14,244 nt of DNA, from the NCBI GenBank assembly GCA_013139625.1, contig WTAK01000111.1, forward strand, positions 1-14,244. The letters run 5' to 3'. The first letter of the stretch is position 1. Each line of letters opens with the position of its first letter. This document shows, one piece after another, positions 7,673 through 14,244 of the stretch. This DNA comes from Candidatus Delongbacteria bacterium. Lineage in GTDB: Bacteria > UBA4055. A program made the position numbers and the translations under genes. Below the pieces are notes generated by a model that did no database searches, had not been told where the DNA came from, and saw nothing but the letters and a program-made list of their open reading frames with translations.

Positions 7673-7693
7673 AATATTTAGTTATCCTTTATT
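7664..7693 (-). repeat. Right 30-bp inverted repeat, candidate recombinase core site
   Basis: Read on the minus strand this is base-for-base the same as 4216-4245. It covers the last two bases of the recombinase's final codon and its stop (7689-7691), the AAAGGA ribosome site, the spacer CTAAATA, and ATG-AGT-GAT opening the ATP-grasp gene. The same sequence thus ends two unrelated upstream genes in different frames and starts two unrelated downstream genes. Confidence 0.9.
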
Positions 7694-8651
7694 CATCAAT
7701 CATAGAAAACAACCTCCTTGGGTGTTTTTTATCCAATTCTCTCTTCTTAGCCTTTTCATTGATCTGAATATATATTTGAGTAGTATTTATAGAGCTATGA
7801 CCAAGTAAAGATTGTATATACATAATATTTACTCCTCTCTCCAAAAGCAAGGTCGCTATAGTATGTCTGAACATATGGGGAGTAATATGTTCTCCTAAAT
7901 TTGCATTTAAACTAAATTTTCTAATCATAAACCTAATCGATTGTTCTGAAAATCTTGTACCTAACCTATTAACAAAAAAGAAATCCGTATTTATGTTTTT
8001 TTCTCGGAGAGCAAGATGATAATCCTTCAAAGATTGTTTCATTTCTTTATCGCAAATTGGGATAGTTCTTTCTTTATTCCCCTTTCCGGTTATTTTTATC
8101 CAACCTTGCGTAAGGTCAATATTTTTAGATTTAATATTTGAAACCTCAGAAACTCTTAATCCTGTACCGAATAAAATTTCTAAGACTGCAATATCTCTTA
8201 GGAAAGAGAAAACTCTGAATTCACTTTTGTTTTCTAAAGTTAGATATCTTTCTTTCTCATTATACATGTATCTAAAAAGTTTCTTAATATTTGATAAGCT
8301 TATAGTTGATGGTAGTTTTTTTCCTTCTTTGATCTTAATTTTTATTTTTCTGAATGGATTTACAATAACGATATCTTCGAATTCCAGATAATTGAAAAAT
8401 GCTTTTAATGTAGCAATTTTTCTTTTAACAGTTTTGGGCTTATGTATGTGTATTTTTTTTATGTAGTTTTTGATGATAAATTTATCAATATTGTTAGGAT
8501 CAACGGAGGTACTATCAAAATATCCATCAATAATAAATAGTTTAAATTGCTCAATATCGGTTTTGTAAGCCTTTAATGTTTTACTGCTTAAATTCTTTTC
8601 ATATTGACAATGAAAAAAGAATGATTGAATTGCATTTTCGATTTTGTTCAT
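7689..8651 (-). CDS. Xer-like tyrosine recombinase, candidate invertase of the flanking cassette
   Basis: 320 residues and apparently intact. The N-terminal SAM-like core-binding domain spans about 1-95. The catalytic domain carries the full residue set: R166 in GTGLRVSEV, K190 in TGKGNKER, H259 and R262 in HMFRH, H285 in LLGHSS, and the nucleophile Y294 in TTQIYIQ. Size and motifs fit the XerC/XerD and phase-variation integrase class rather than large phage integrases. ATG 8651 has AAAGG in front of it (near 8659-8663) and a promoter-like sequence upstream at 8698-8724. The gene runs into the right inverted repeat, and its stop codon is part of that repeat. This placement and the dif-like repeat suggest it inverts the neighbouring segment. 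Roles in plasmid or phage integration are possible, but no other mobile genes are visible. Confidence 0.92.
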   Translation of the reverse strand: MNKIENAIQSFFFHCQYEKNLSSKTLKAYKTDIEQFKLFIIDGYFDSTSVDPNNIDKFIIKNYIKKIHIHKPKTVKRKIATLKAFFNYLEFEDIVIVNPFRKIKIKIKEGKKLPSTISLSNIKKLFRYMYNEKERYLTLENKSEFRVFSFLRDIAVLEILFGTGLRVSEVSNIKSKNIDLTQGWIKITGKGNKERTIPICDKEMKQSLKDYHLALREKNINTDFFFVNRLGTRFSEQSIRFMIRKFSLNANLGEHITPHMFRHTIATLLLERGVNIMYIQSLLGHSSINTTQIYIQINEKAKKRELDKKHPRRLFSMIDE

Positions 8652-8697
8652 GGTTTACCTTTGTTAAAATTGGATTGCTTGATTTTTTGCTCACAAA

Positions 8698-8724
8698 ATT
8701 ATATTTTTTCGCTTTGTAAATCAA
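8698..8724 (-). promoter_or_regulatory. Probable promoter of the recombinase gene
   Basis: On the minus strand TTGATT (8724-8719) is followed after 15 bases by a perfect TATAAT (8703-8698), about 47 bases before the recombinase ATG. The spacing is two bases shorter than ideal. It lies back-to-back with a plus-strand promoter in the 227-base gap between recombinase and barrel gene; nothing else was recognised there. Confidence 0.45.
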
Positions 8725-8790
8725 ACTAATTTTTAATGTAAGATTTTAACAAAACTTTATAGTGATGCCTTAGTTTAAATAGTAAATAAC

Positions 8791-8819
8791 TTGAAATAAG
8801 TGGTATTTTAATTTAAAAT
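8791..8819 (+). promoter_or_regulatory. Probable sigma-70-type promoter of the barrel gene
   Basis: TTGAAA (8791-8796), a 17-base spacer and TAAAAT (8814-8819) match the consensus boxes at five of six positions each. The expected transcript would begin near 8826, about 50 bases before the TTG start at 8879. Confidence 0.45.
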
Positions 8820-8878
8820 ATTAGTATATTTAGTTATAAATTCTACAGCGATAATGAAAACTAAGTTACAGGCTTTAA

Positions 8879-11800
8879 TTGCAAAGAGTATTGATCGTTA
8901 ACATATTATTCCTAATTTCATTTCTATTTTCAAATGAAATTGATTCTATATCTGTGAAAGAAATTGACCTTGATAAGATCTACAGAAGGTATGAGATCAG
9001 GGAAATCATACTGAATGATTCTGTTTCAACGGAGGAATATTCATCTTCAAAAGAGAAGTTCTCTCAGGAAAGTAAATTAGATCATTCAGGTTTGATATAT
9101 AGAGGAATTAAGCTTAATGCAGATTCGGGTGTTGATATAGTCTCAGGATTTAACTTGAATTTACAAGGTGAGATCAGCAAGGATTTAGAAGTAACAGCAG
9201 TTTTAAGTGATGATAATCTTGCATTGACAGAGGAAGGCACCAGCGAATCTTTATCAGAGATAGACAATATTTATATTCAGTTTAAACATCCGTTCTTTCT
9301 TTCCAGAATGGGAAATTACGATATAAAATATACTAAAAGGGGAGAGTTTGGTGATTTCAGCAAGGAATTATCCGGTGTGCTTTTAAAGACAAATTACAAA
9401 AGTAATAGTGTAGATGCTTTTATATCTTCAGAAAGCTCATCTTACAAAAGTATTGAGATCAATGGGATTGAAGGAATACAAGGTCCATATCTTTTAGATG
9501 CTAACATTAAGAATCTGAATGAAATAATTCCGGGAAGTGAAGATGTTTATTTGAATGGTATTGAGCTATCCAAAGGAAAAGATTACTACATTGATTATTT
9601 TAGCAATCAAATCTTCTTCACAGCAGCAAAACCAATATATCAGGATGATAAAATAATTGTAGATCTTGAATACACGAATAACGATTATAAAAAGTATGTA
9701 TATGGAATATTCTCAGAGAATAAATTCTTCAACGATAAATTAACTTTTCAGGCAGATTATTATACTGAAACCGATGATGAGGAAAATCCATTATCTTTCG
9801 ATGGAACGAATGAAGAAATGCAGATAATCACAGATGCGGGTGATAATAATAATAGTTCGTATATAACAGGCGTGTCATTCGCAGGAATAAATGAAGGAGA
9901 TTATAACATTTTACCCGATTCACTTCATTACGAATACATAGGTAGAGATCTTGGAAAATATGATGTTGTATTCTCTAAGTTCGAGGGTACAGGCGAGTAT
10001 ATTATAGAATACGATAGCACAGGTACGATATATTATGTATTCGATCCTATAAACGGTGGAGATTATTTACCTTTGAAATATCTTCCTTTACCAACTAACC
10101 TTAATATACTCCACTCAAATTTAAGTTATGAAGGTGAGATATTCTCTTTCTCAGCAGAAGCAATTACCTCCAATTTTGAAGAAAATAAAATAGCAAAGAA
10201 TTCTTTTACAAATTTTGATGGATTCGGAGATCATGAAAAGATCTCTTTGAGAACCAAAGATGTAAAATTATTCGATGTAAATACAGGTAAATATAAATTT
10301 TCAGTTTCAAGGAAATATTATAATGAAAAATTAGTACTTGCGGAGAGATTGTCAGATTCAAATTTTAGTGATAATATTGGACTTAATGTTGATCAAGATT
10401 CTACCAGCTATGAAAAATATTTATTCTCGGTAGAACATAAACTAGACAAGTATCTTACTAACAAGGTAGATATATCATATTATAAATTATCTCCAGGAAT
10501 AGAGACTAAAAAGTCAGATGTTGATCTATTAGGCAATTTTAATTCTTATGGCTATAAAGTAAATTACAGCAACAGGGTCAGCAATTCTTCAACGGATGAA
10601 AATACATTGGAAAGTTACTATGCTAATGCTTACTTAAGATTTCTGAAGCTGAAAATATCTCCTTTCATTGCAAAAGAAAAACGAAAGAATACAAATATTA
10701 CTTTTGAGACTGGGAATATGGAAGATAAGTACGGATTAGAGATGAATTATATTCAGGGTTCTCACGATCTGAAAAATACTGCCAGCTATAATATTTTTAG
10801 CGATCTAGATACCCAATGGGTAGAAAGTAAATATCAGATGTCAAACTCTTTGGAGTACAAAGGCAGGTACAGTACAAATTTAACTTCAGAATTAATATGG
10901 AACTGGATCTCAAATTCAGTTGTTGATTCCTCAGACAATTACTATAACCTCATCAGTGCAAGATCAAATTATAATTATAAAAGGAATTATAGATTATTTC
11001 TCAGCTATGAAACGGAGAGGACTTTAGAGTATAATAAGCTAAAGCAATTCTATCAAATTGAAGAAGGTACAGGTAATTATAGGCTAGTGGACGGAGAGTA
11101 TATCCCTGATGAATTCGGAGATTATAATTACTATACTATAAATATGGATGATCCCAGAAGTGCTACGGGAGTTAAACTAGAATTAAGAACTTTTTTTGAT
11201 ATTCCTGACATAGAAAATAATGATAATATCTTATATTGGCTCTCAAGGATCGATATAGAAGAAAATATTAGGATAGAAGAACGGTCATTAACAAGTGATC
11301 CTTTAGATCTGATATTGCTGAATTTGCCGACTTTTCAAAATGATTCAACGATAATTGGAAGTATTGAATCAGAGACAAAATTATATTTCTTGAAAAAAGG
11401 TAGTACAGGATTGAATTATACTTTGAAACTCACTGAAAGATTAAGGAATGATTATATATTCTACGGAGAAAAGGATGAGAATACTGAACAGCAAGTAGAA
11501 TTTAGAACAAAGTATAATGATCTTAGAGCAAAACTTGGATATAAGAATTCTAGGTATTTAAAGTATCAAGTTAACCCCACTTATATTACTGATGATTTAA
11601 ATAAGAACAATATCAACTTAGATGTTGGATATGATATTAACAGGAATTTTAAATTTTCTATAAATATAGATTATGGTTTAGAAGAAGAGATCGTAAGGAG
11701 TATCAATTCTCAAGAATTAGGCATAATGCCTTCAATGAGTTTTGCTTTTTTAAGAAATGGAATTTTCAGAATAAGCTTTAAATACATAAATGTAAGCTCA

Positions 11801-11989
11801 AACTCAGAGGAACTCCCATATACAATGAATGGAGGGTTAGGTAAAGGTAAAAGTTATAAATGGAATTCAACGGCAAATTATTCATTCAGTAAAAGTGTTA
11901 AAGGTAATTTATATTACACTGGAAGATATTATTCTTACGATACTAAGCCGTTCCATGAATTGAGAGTAGAAATACGTATGGAGTTTTAA
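8879..11989 (+). CDS. Large outer-membrane beta-barrel-type protein
   Basis: 1036 residues. The N-terminus MQRVLIVNILFLISFLFS is a typical signal peptide, which supports the TTG start at 8879 (CAGG six bases upstream; no in-frame ATG fits). Residues 68-200 contain GLIYRGIKLNADSGVDIVSGF, LEVTAVLSDDNLALTEEGTSESLSEIDNIYIQF and, further on, GIEGIQGPY. I associate this pattern with a widespread family of uncharacterised large surface proteins in FCB bacteria. The remainder is dense in alternating Tyr/Asn/Ser beta strands with short turns, and the chain ends in the aromatic residue Phe (RVEIRMEF), as outer-membrane barrels do. It is probably an outer-membrane channel or scaffold; the substrate is unknown. 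The propeller lipoprotein gene follows 67 bases later, so the two may act together at the surface. Confidence 0.75.
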   Translation: MQRVLIVNILFLISFLFSNEIDSISVKEIDLDKIYRRYEIREIILNDSVSTEEYSSSKEKFSQESKLDHSGLIYRGIKLNADSGVDIVSGFNLNLQGEISKDLEVTAVLSDDNLALTEEGTSESLSEIDNIYIQFKHPFFLSRMGNYDIKYTKRGEFGDFSKELSGVLLKTNYKSNSVDAFISSESSSYKSIEINGIEGIQGPYLLDANIKNLNEIIPGSEDVYLNGIELSKGKDYYIDYFSNQIFFTAAKPIYQDDKIIVDLEYTNNDYKKYVYGIFSENKFFNDKLTFQADYYTETDDEENPLSFDGTNEEMQIITDAGDNNNSSYITGVSFAGINEGDYNILPDSLHYEYIGRDLGKYDVVFSKFEGTGEYIIEYDSTGTIYYVFDPINGGDYLPLKYLPLPTNLNILHSNLSYEGEIFSFSAEAITSNFEENKIAKNSFTNFDGFGDHEKISLRTKDVKLFDVNTGKYKFSVSRKYYNEKLVLAERLSDSNFSDNIGLNVDQDSTSYEKYLFSVEHKLDKYLTNKVDISYYKLSPGIETKKSDVDLLGNFNSYGYKVNYSNRVSNSSTDENTLESYYANAYLRFLKLKISPFIAKEKRKNTNITFETGNMEDKYGLEMNYIQGSHDLKNTASYNIFSDLDTQWVESKYQMSNSLEYKGRYSTNLTSELIWNWISNSVVDSSDNYYNLISARSNYNYKRNYRLFLSYETERTLEYNKLKQFYQIEEGTGNYRLVDGEYIPDEFGDYNYYTINMDDPRSATGVKLELRTFFDIPDIENNDNILYWLSRIDIEENIRIEERSLTSDPLDLILLNLPTFQNDSTIIGSIESETKLYFLKKGSTGLNYTLKLTERLRNDYIFYGEKDENTEQQVEFRTKYNDLRAKLGYKNSRYLKYQVNPTYITDDLNKNNINLDVGYDINRNFKFSINIDYGLEEEIVRSINSQELGIMPSMSFAFLRNGIFRISFKYINVSSNSEELPYTMNGGLGKGKSYKWNSTANYSFSKSVKGNLYYTGRYYSYDTKPFHELRVEIRMEF

Positions 11990-12001
11990 ATAGTTTTTTA
12001 C

Positions 12002-12030
12002 TTGAAAAGTAGGTAAGTGTTAGATATATT
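12002..12030 (+). promoter_or_regulatory. Probable sigma-70-type promoter of the lipoprotein/metH pair
   Basis: TTGAAA (12002-12007), a 17-base spacer and TATATT (12025-12030) lie just after the barrel gene stop. The same TTGAAA-N17 arrangement precedes the barrel gene. The expected transcript starts near 12037, before the ribosome site at 12045. Confidence 0.45.
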
Positions 12031-12044
12031 TGAACAAAATTAAT

Positions 12045-12049
12045 AGGAG
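12045..12049 (+). promoter_or_regulatory. Ribosome binding site fixing the lipoprotein start at 12057
   Basis: AGGAG sits seven bases before ATG 12057. The frame could be extended to a TTG at 12030, but that codon overlaps the promoter -10 box and would spoil the signal peptide. Confidence 0.75.
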
Positions 12050-12056
12050 TACAATT

Positions 12057-13184
12057 ATGTATAAGAAATTACAAATCATTTTATCTATCTCAATAGCATT
12101 GTTTATAATATCATGTTCACAAGAACCTAATCATACTGTGAAAGAAATTGATGGGGTGAAATATTATTTCAATAAGCAAGAGCCATCTCAGGTACTGAAT
12201 ATCAATCCTGTAAAGCTATTTGAGATAGACGGAGCAAATGCAAGTATGGTAGATTCCGTTAAAGGATTTGGATCAATTACTAAAATACTGACTGATTACA
12301 ATAAAAATATTTACATTCTTGATAGAGATAAAGCTGTTATAAAAAAATATAACAACAAAGGCGAATTTGATAAACTGATAGGTCAAAAAGGAAAAAATAT
12401 AGAGCATTTTACTGCTCCTAGAGAAATTGCATTAATGTATGACACTCTGGTAGTATTTGATGAGAACCCCAAAAGGTATACTCGTTATCTTACTAATGGA
12501 ACTTATATTTCATCACAGATACTTATGGCTACGAATCCTCCTCAATACTTAACTTCTGATGGTAAAACAAATCTCGCGGCATTTCAATTTGTTAAGTATA
12601 GAAATAAAAGTGATAGTGTCAGATATATGAATAACGATATTTGTCTGCTTTCTGATAGATTTAAAGTAAGTAAAGTGATAAAAGTGATAAAATATTCTTC
12701 TGAAGATCCTAACTTTTTTATTCCTGACTTATTTACTACATATTTTCAAAAAGATGGAAACTTCTATGTTGCAAATAATGAGAGTGATAAATATTCGATC
12801 GAAGTGATAAATTCTAGAAGTAACTTGCAGTATGTAATCGAAAAAGAGTATGAGAAATTGCCGTATAATTCATACGAAGTTGGGCAGATCAATCAATTTA
12901 TAGACCGTATTGGAGGCTCAGCAGTAGACACCACAAAAACATACTATAAAAAAGCAGTAAACATGGTATATGTAGATAAGTATGATAGAGTATGGGCTTT
13001 ACCTTCTGCTATTAGAACTATTGAGAATGAATCAACTCATTATGTTGATATTTTCAAGGAAGGTATATTTTTAGATAGGATTATTCTTGACGTTGTTGGA
13101 AAAGATGAATCATTTCAGTTGTTAGGAGATAGGCTTTATGTTATAAATCAAGCAGAGAAGAAAATAAAAGTTTATGAATATTAG
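12057..13184 (+). CDS. Surface lipoprotein with six-bladed beta-propeller fold
   Basis: 375 residues from ATG 12057. The N-terminus MYKKLQIILSISIALFIISC is a lipoprotein signal with the lipobox I-I-S-C20; Ser at +2 would favour the outer membrane by the E. coli rule. The body shows repeated blades of the NHL/6-bladed propeller kind, for example ITKILTDYNKNIYILDRDKAVIKKYNNKGEFDKLIG with a following PREIALMYDTLVVFDENPKRYTRY, and late blades at YVDKYDRVWALPS and LLGDRLYVINQAEKKIKVYEY. Such lipoproteins are common in Bacteroidota-like bacteria and usually bind peptides, glycans or partner proteins outside the cell. The last 11 bases overlap the start of metH, so the pair is probably cotranscribed, though a functional link to methionine is not evident. 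Confidence 0.75.
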   Translation: MYKKLQIILSISIALFIISCSQEPNHTVKEIDGVKYYFNKQEPSQVLNINPVKLFEIDGANASMVDSVKGFGSITKILTDYNKNIYILDRDKAVIKKYNNKGEFDKLIGQKGKNIEHFTAPREIALMYDTLVVFDENPKRYTRYLTNGTYISSQILMATNPPQYLTSDGKTNLAAFQFVKYRNKSDSVRYMNNDICLLSDRFKVSKVIKVIKYSSEDPNFFIPDLFTTYFQKDGNFYVANNESDKYSIEVINSRSNLQYVIEKEYEKLPYNSYEVGQINQFIDRIGGSAVDTTKTYYKKAVNMVYVDKYDRVWALPSAIRTIENESTHYVDIFKEGIFLDRIILDVVGKDESFQLLGDRLYVINQAEKKIKVYEY

Positions 13185-14244
13185 AGAAGAAATAAAAAGA
13201 AGGATTCTTGTTCTGGATGGTGCAATGGGTACCATGATACAATCGTATAAATTGACAGAACAAGACTATCGCGGTACAGGATTTTCAGAGATTGAAGTTG
13301 ATCAAAAAGGCAATAACGATCTTTTAAGTATTACTCAGCCCGATATAATTGAAGAAATCCATAGCAAATATTTATCTGCAGGTGCTGATATAATTGAAAC
13401 TAATTCTTTCAATGCAAATAAAATATCTTTAATTGATTATAAAGTTGATGATCAATGTTACAAGATCAATTATGCGTCAGCAAAACTGGCAAGAAAAGCA
13501 GTTGATAAATTTTTGATAGACCATCCTGAGGAAACAAAATTTGTAGCAGGATCGATCGGACCTTCCAGTAAATCATTGTCTATTGCTTCAAGTGGTGATG
13601 ATCCCAGCAAAAGAGATATTACTTACGATATTGTCAAAGAAGCTTACAAAGACCAGGTTCTCGGACTTATAGATGGTGGAGTGGATGTTCTACTTGTTGA
13701 AACTGTTTTTGATACTCTTAATGCTAAAGCTGTATTGAATGTTATCTCAGATATTCTTTCAGAGAGAAACCTTGATATACCTATAATGGTCTCAGGTACT
13801 TTGACAGAAGGTAGAACTCTAGCAGGCCAAACACTGGATGCTTTTTATTATTCACTTGAACATGCAAACCTTTTCAGTATTGGTCTAAATTGTTCAACAG
13901 GTGCAAAAGAATTAAGATCTTATGTTGAAGAATTGGCAGGCATAGCAGAATGTAATGTAAGTGCTCATCCTAATGCAGGATTTCCTGATCAATTTGGGGA
14001 TTATAGCCAGAGTGGAAGAGAAATGGCTGAGATAGTTGAAGATTACTTGCAGAACAACTTTGTAAATATCATCGGTGGGTGTTGCGGAACTCGACCTGAG
14101 CATATAAAAGAGATAGCAGCAGTTGTAAAAAATTATAAACCCAGAGAAATTCCAAAATTCGACAAGGTCAGCAGATATTGCGGACTTGAAACATTGGCAG
14201 TGACTAAAGAAAGTAACTTTATGAACATCGGTGAAAGAGCCAAT
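13174..14244 (+). CDS. metH: Cobalamin-dependent methionine synthase, N-terminal part (3' end missing)
   Basis: 357 codons are visible and the frame is open at the right edge. The protein begins MNIREEIKRRILVLDGAMGTMIQ, the hallmark opening of the homocysteine-binding barrel, followed by GADIIETNSFNAN, GSIGP and TLTEGRTLAGQ. The three zinc-binding cysteines are present: C240 in GLNCS and C303-C304 in GGCCGTRPEH. The last residues, FMNIGERAN, are the beginning of the pterin-binding (methyltetrahydrofolate) barrel, which marks it as multidomain MetH rather than a stand-alone homocysteine methyltransferase. The full enzyme transfers a methyl group from methyltetrahydrofolate through cobalamin to homocysteine in the cytoplasm. 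ATG 13174 overlaps the end of the lipoprotein gene by 11 bases. A stand-alone start farther downstream would cut the DGAMGT motif. Confidence 0.95.
   Translation, partial: MNIREEIKRRILVLDGAMGTMIQSYKLTEQDYRGTGFSEIEVDQKGNNDLLSITQPDIIEEIHSKYLSAGADIIETNSFNANKISLIDYKVDDQCYKINYASAKLARKAVDKFLIDHPEETKFVAGSIGPSSKSLSIASSGDDPSKRDITYDIVKEAYKDQVLGLIDGGVDVLLVETVFDTLNAKAVLNVISDILSERNLDIPIMVSGTLTEGRTLAGQTLDAFYYSLEHANLFSIGLNCSTGAKELRSYVEELAGIAECNVSAHPNAGFPDQFGDYSQSGREMAEIVEDYLQNNFVNIIGGCCGTRPEHIKEIAAVVKNYKPREIPKFDKVSRYCGLETLAVTKESNFMNIGERAN

Larger units (their letters stand above)
4216..7693. mobile_element. Candidate 3.48-kb invertible cassette (STAND gene and ATP-grasp gene)
   Basis: The segment is bounded by perfect 30-bp inverted repeats with the layout of tyrosine-recombinase sites, and a complete tyrosine recombinase gene abuts the right boundary. 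Inside are two complete, inward-facing genes that meet with a one-base gap. Because the spacer is asymmetric and the copies are inverted, strand exchange would flip the segment. Flipping would place the ATP-grasp gene behind the CBS-HEPN gene and the STAND gene behind the recombinase, with every start, stop and ribosome site rebuilt. The repeats are directly seen; inversion is inferred. An alternative is a Xer-mobilised module of the kind known as pdif modules, inserted once and no longer moving. Confidence 0.75.

Noticed and set aside
7820..7830. A third partial match to the inverted repeat (the 11 bases TAAATATTATG on the minus strand) inside the recombinase gene
   Set aside because: It covers only part of the spacer and one arm, lacks the other arm, encodes normal recombinase sequence, and an AT-only match of this length is not surprising here.
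8652..8878. Possible attachment site or riboswitch in the gap before the barrel gene
   Set aside because: Only promoter-like boxes and a weak AT-rich dyad are visible; no direct repeat matching the left side of the accessory run was found.
8854..8901. Short ATG reading frame of 15 residues overlapping the start of the barrel gene, possibly a leader peptide or a shifted true start
   Set aside because: No ribosome binding site precedes it, it ends in another frame, and the TTG at 8879 gives a complete signal peptide.
13912..14103. Minus-strand open frame of 63 residues
   Set aside because: It lies entirely inside metH, whose zinc-site motifs are read on the plus strand.

Overview
The window looks like chromosome of an AT-rich, Gram-negative member of the FCB group (Ignavibacteriota, Marinimicrobia, Cloacimonadota or Delongbacteria-like; no closer placement is possible by eye). 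Three things point there: a type IX secretion C-terminal sorting domain with the signature YQNYPNPFNP, a large outer-membrane barrel-type protein with an aromatic C-terminus, and a surface lipoprotein propeller. No rRNA, tRNA or CRISPR array was seen.

Layout. 1-1247 is the 3' part of a secreted beta-helix protein carrying the sorting domain. 1248-1359 is a short gap with two strong hairpins. 1360-6663 is a plus-strand run of five tightly spaced genes that looks like an accessory or defence-type island: a small GIY-YIG-like protein, a small HNH-like zinc protein, a coiled-coil protein with two membrane helices, a CBS-pair/HEPN fusion (probable nucleotide-sensing RNase), and a STAND-type NTPase with TPR-like repeats but no effector domain of its own. 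6665-7672 (minus) is an ATP-grasp ligase of the D-Ala-D-Ala ligase type, converging on the STAND gene with a one-base gap. 7689-8651 (minus) is a complete Xer-like tyrosine recombinase. After a divergent promoter region, 8879-14244 returns to core-type genes: the barrel protein, the propeller lipoprotein and the start of metH.

Main discovery. The STAND gene and the ATP-grasp gene begin inside two perfect 30-bp copies of the same sequence in inverted orientation (4216-4245 and 7664-7693). Each copy holds the end of the upstream gene (CBS-HEPN or recombinase), a ribosome binding site, and the start codon plus Met-Ser-Asp of the downstream gene. Its internal structure is that of a tyrosine-recombinase core site: two 11-bp arms whose inner ends are ATAA and TTAT, as in dif, around an asymmetric 7-bp spacer. 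The recombinase gene abuts one copy. The simplest reading is an invertible 3.48-kb cassette. In the orientation shown, the STAND NTPase follows the CBS-HEPN RNase and the ATP-grasp enzyme follows the recombinase. Inversion would exchange them without damaging any reading frame. That would be a phase-variable choice between two alternative partners in a putative immunity operon. The inversion itself and the defence role are inferences.
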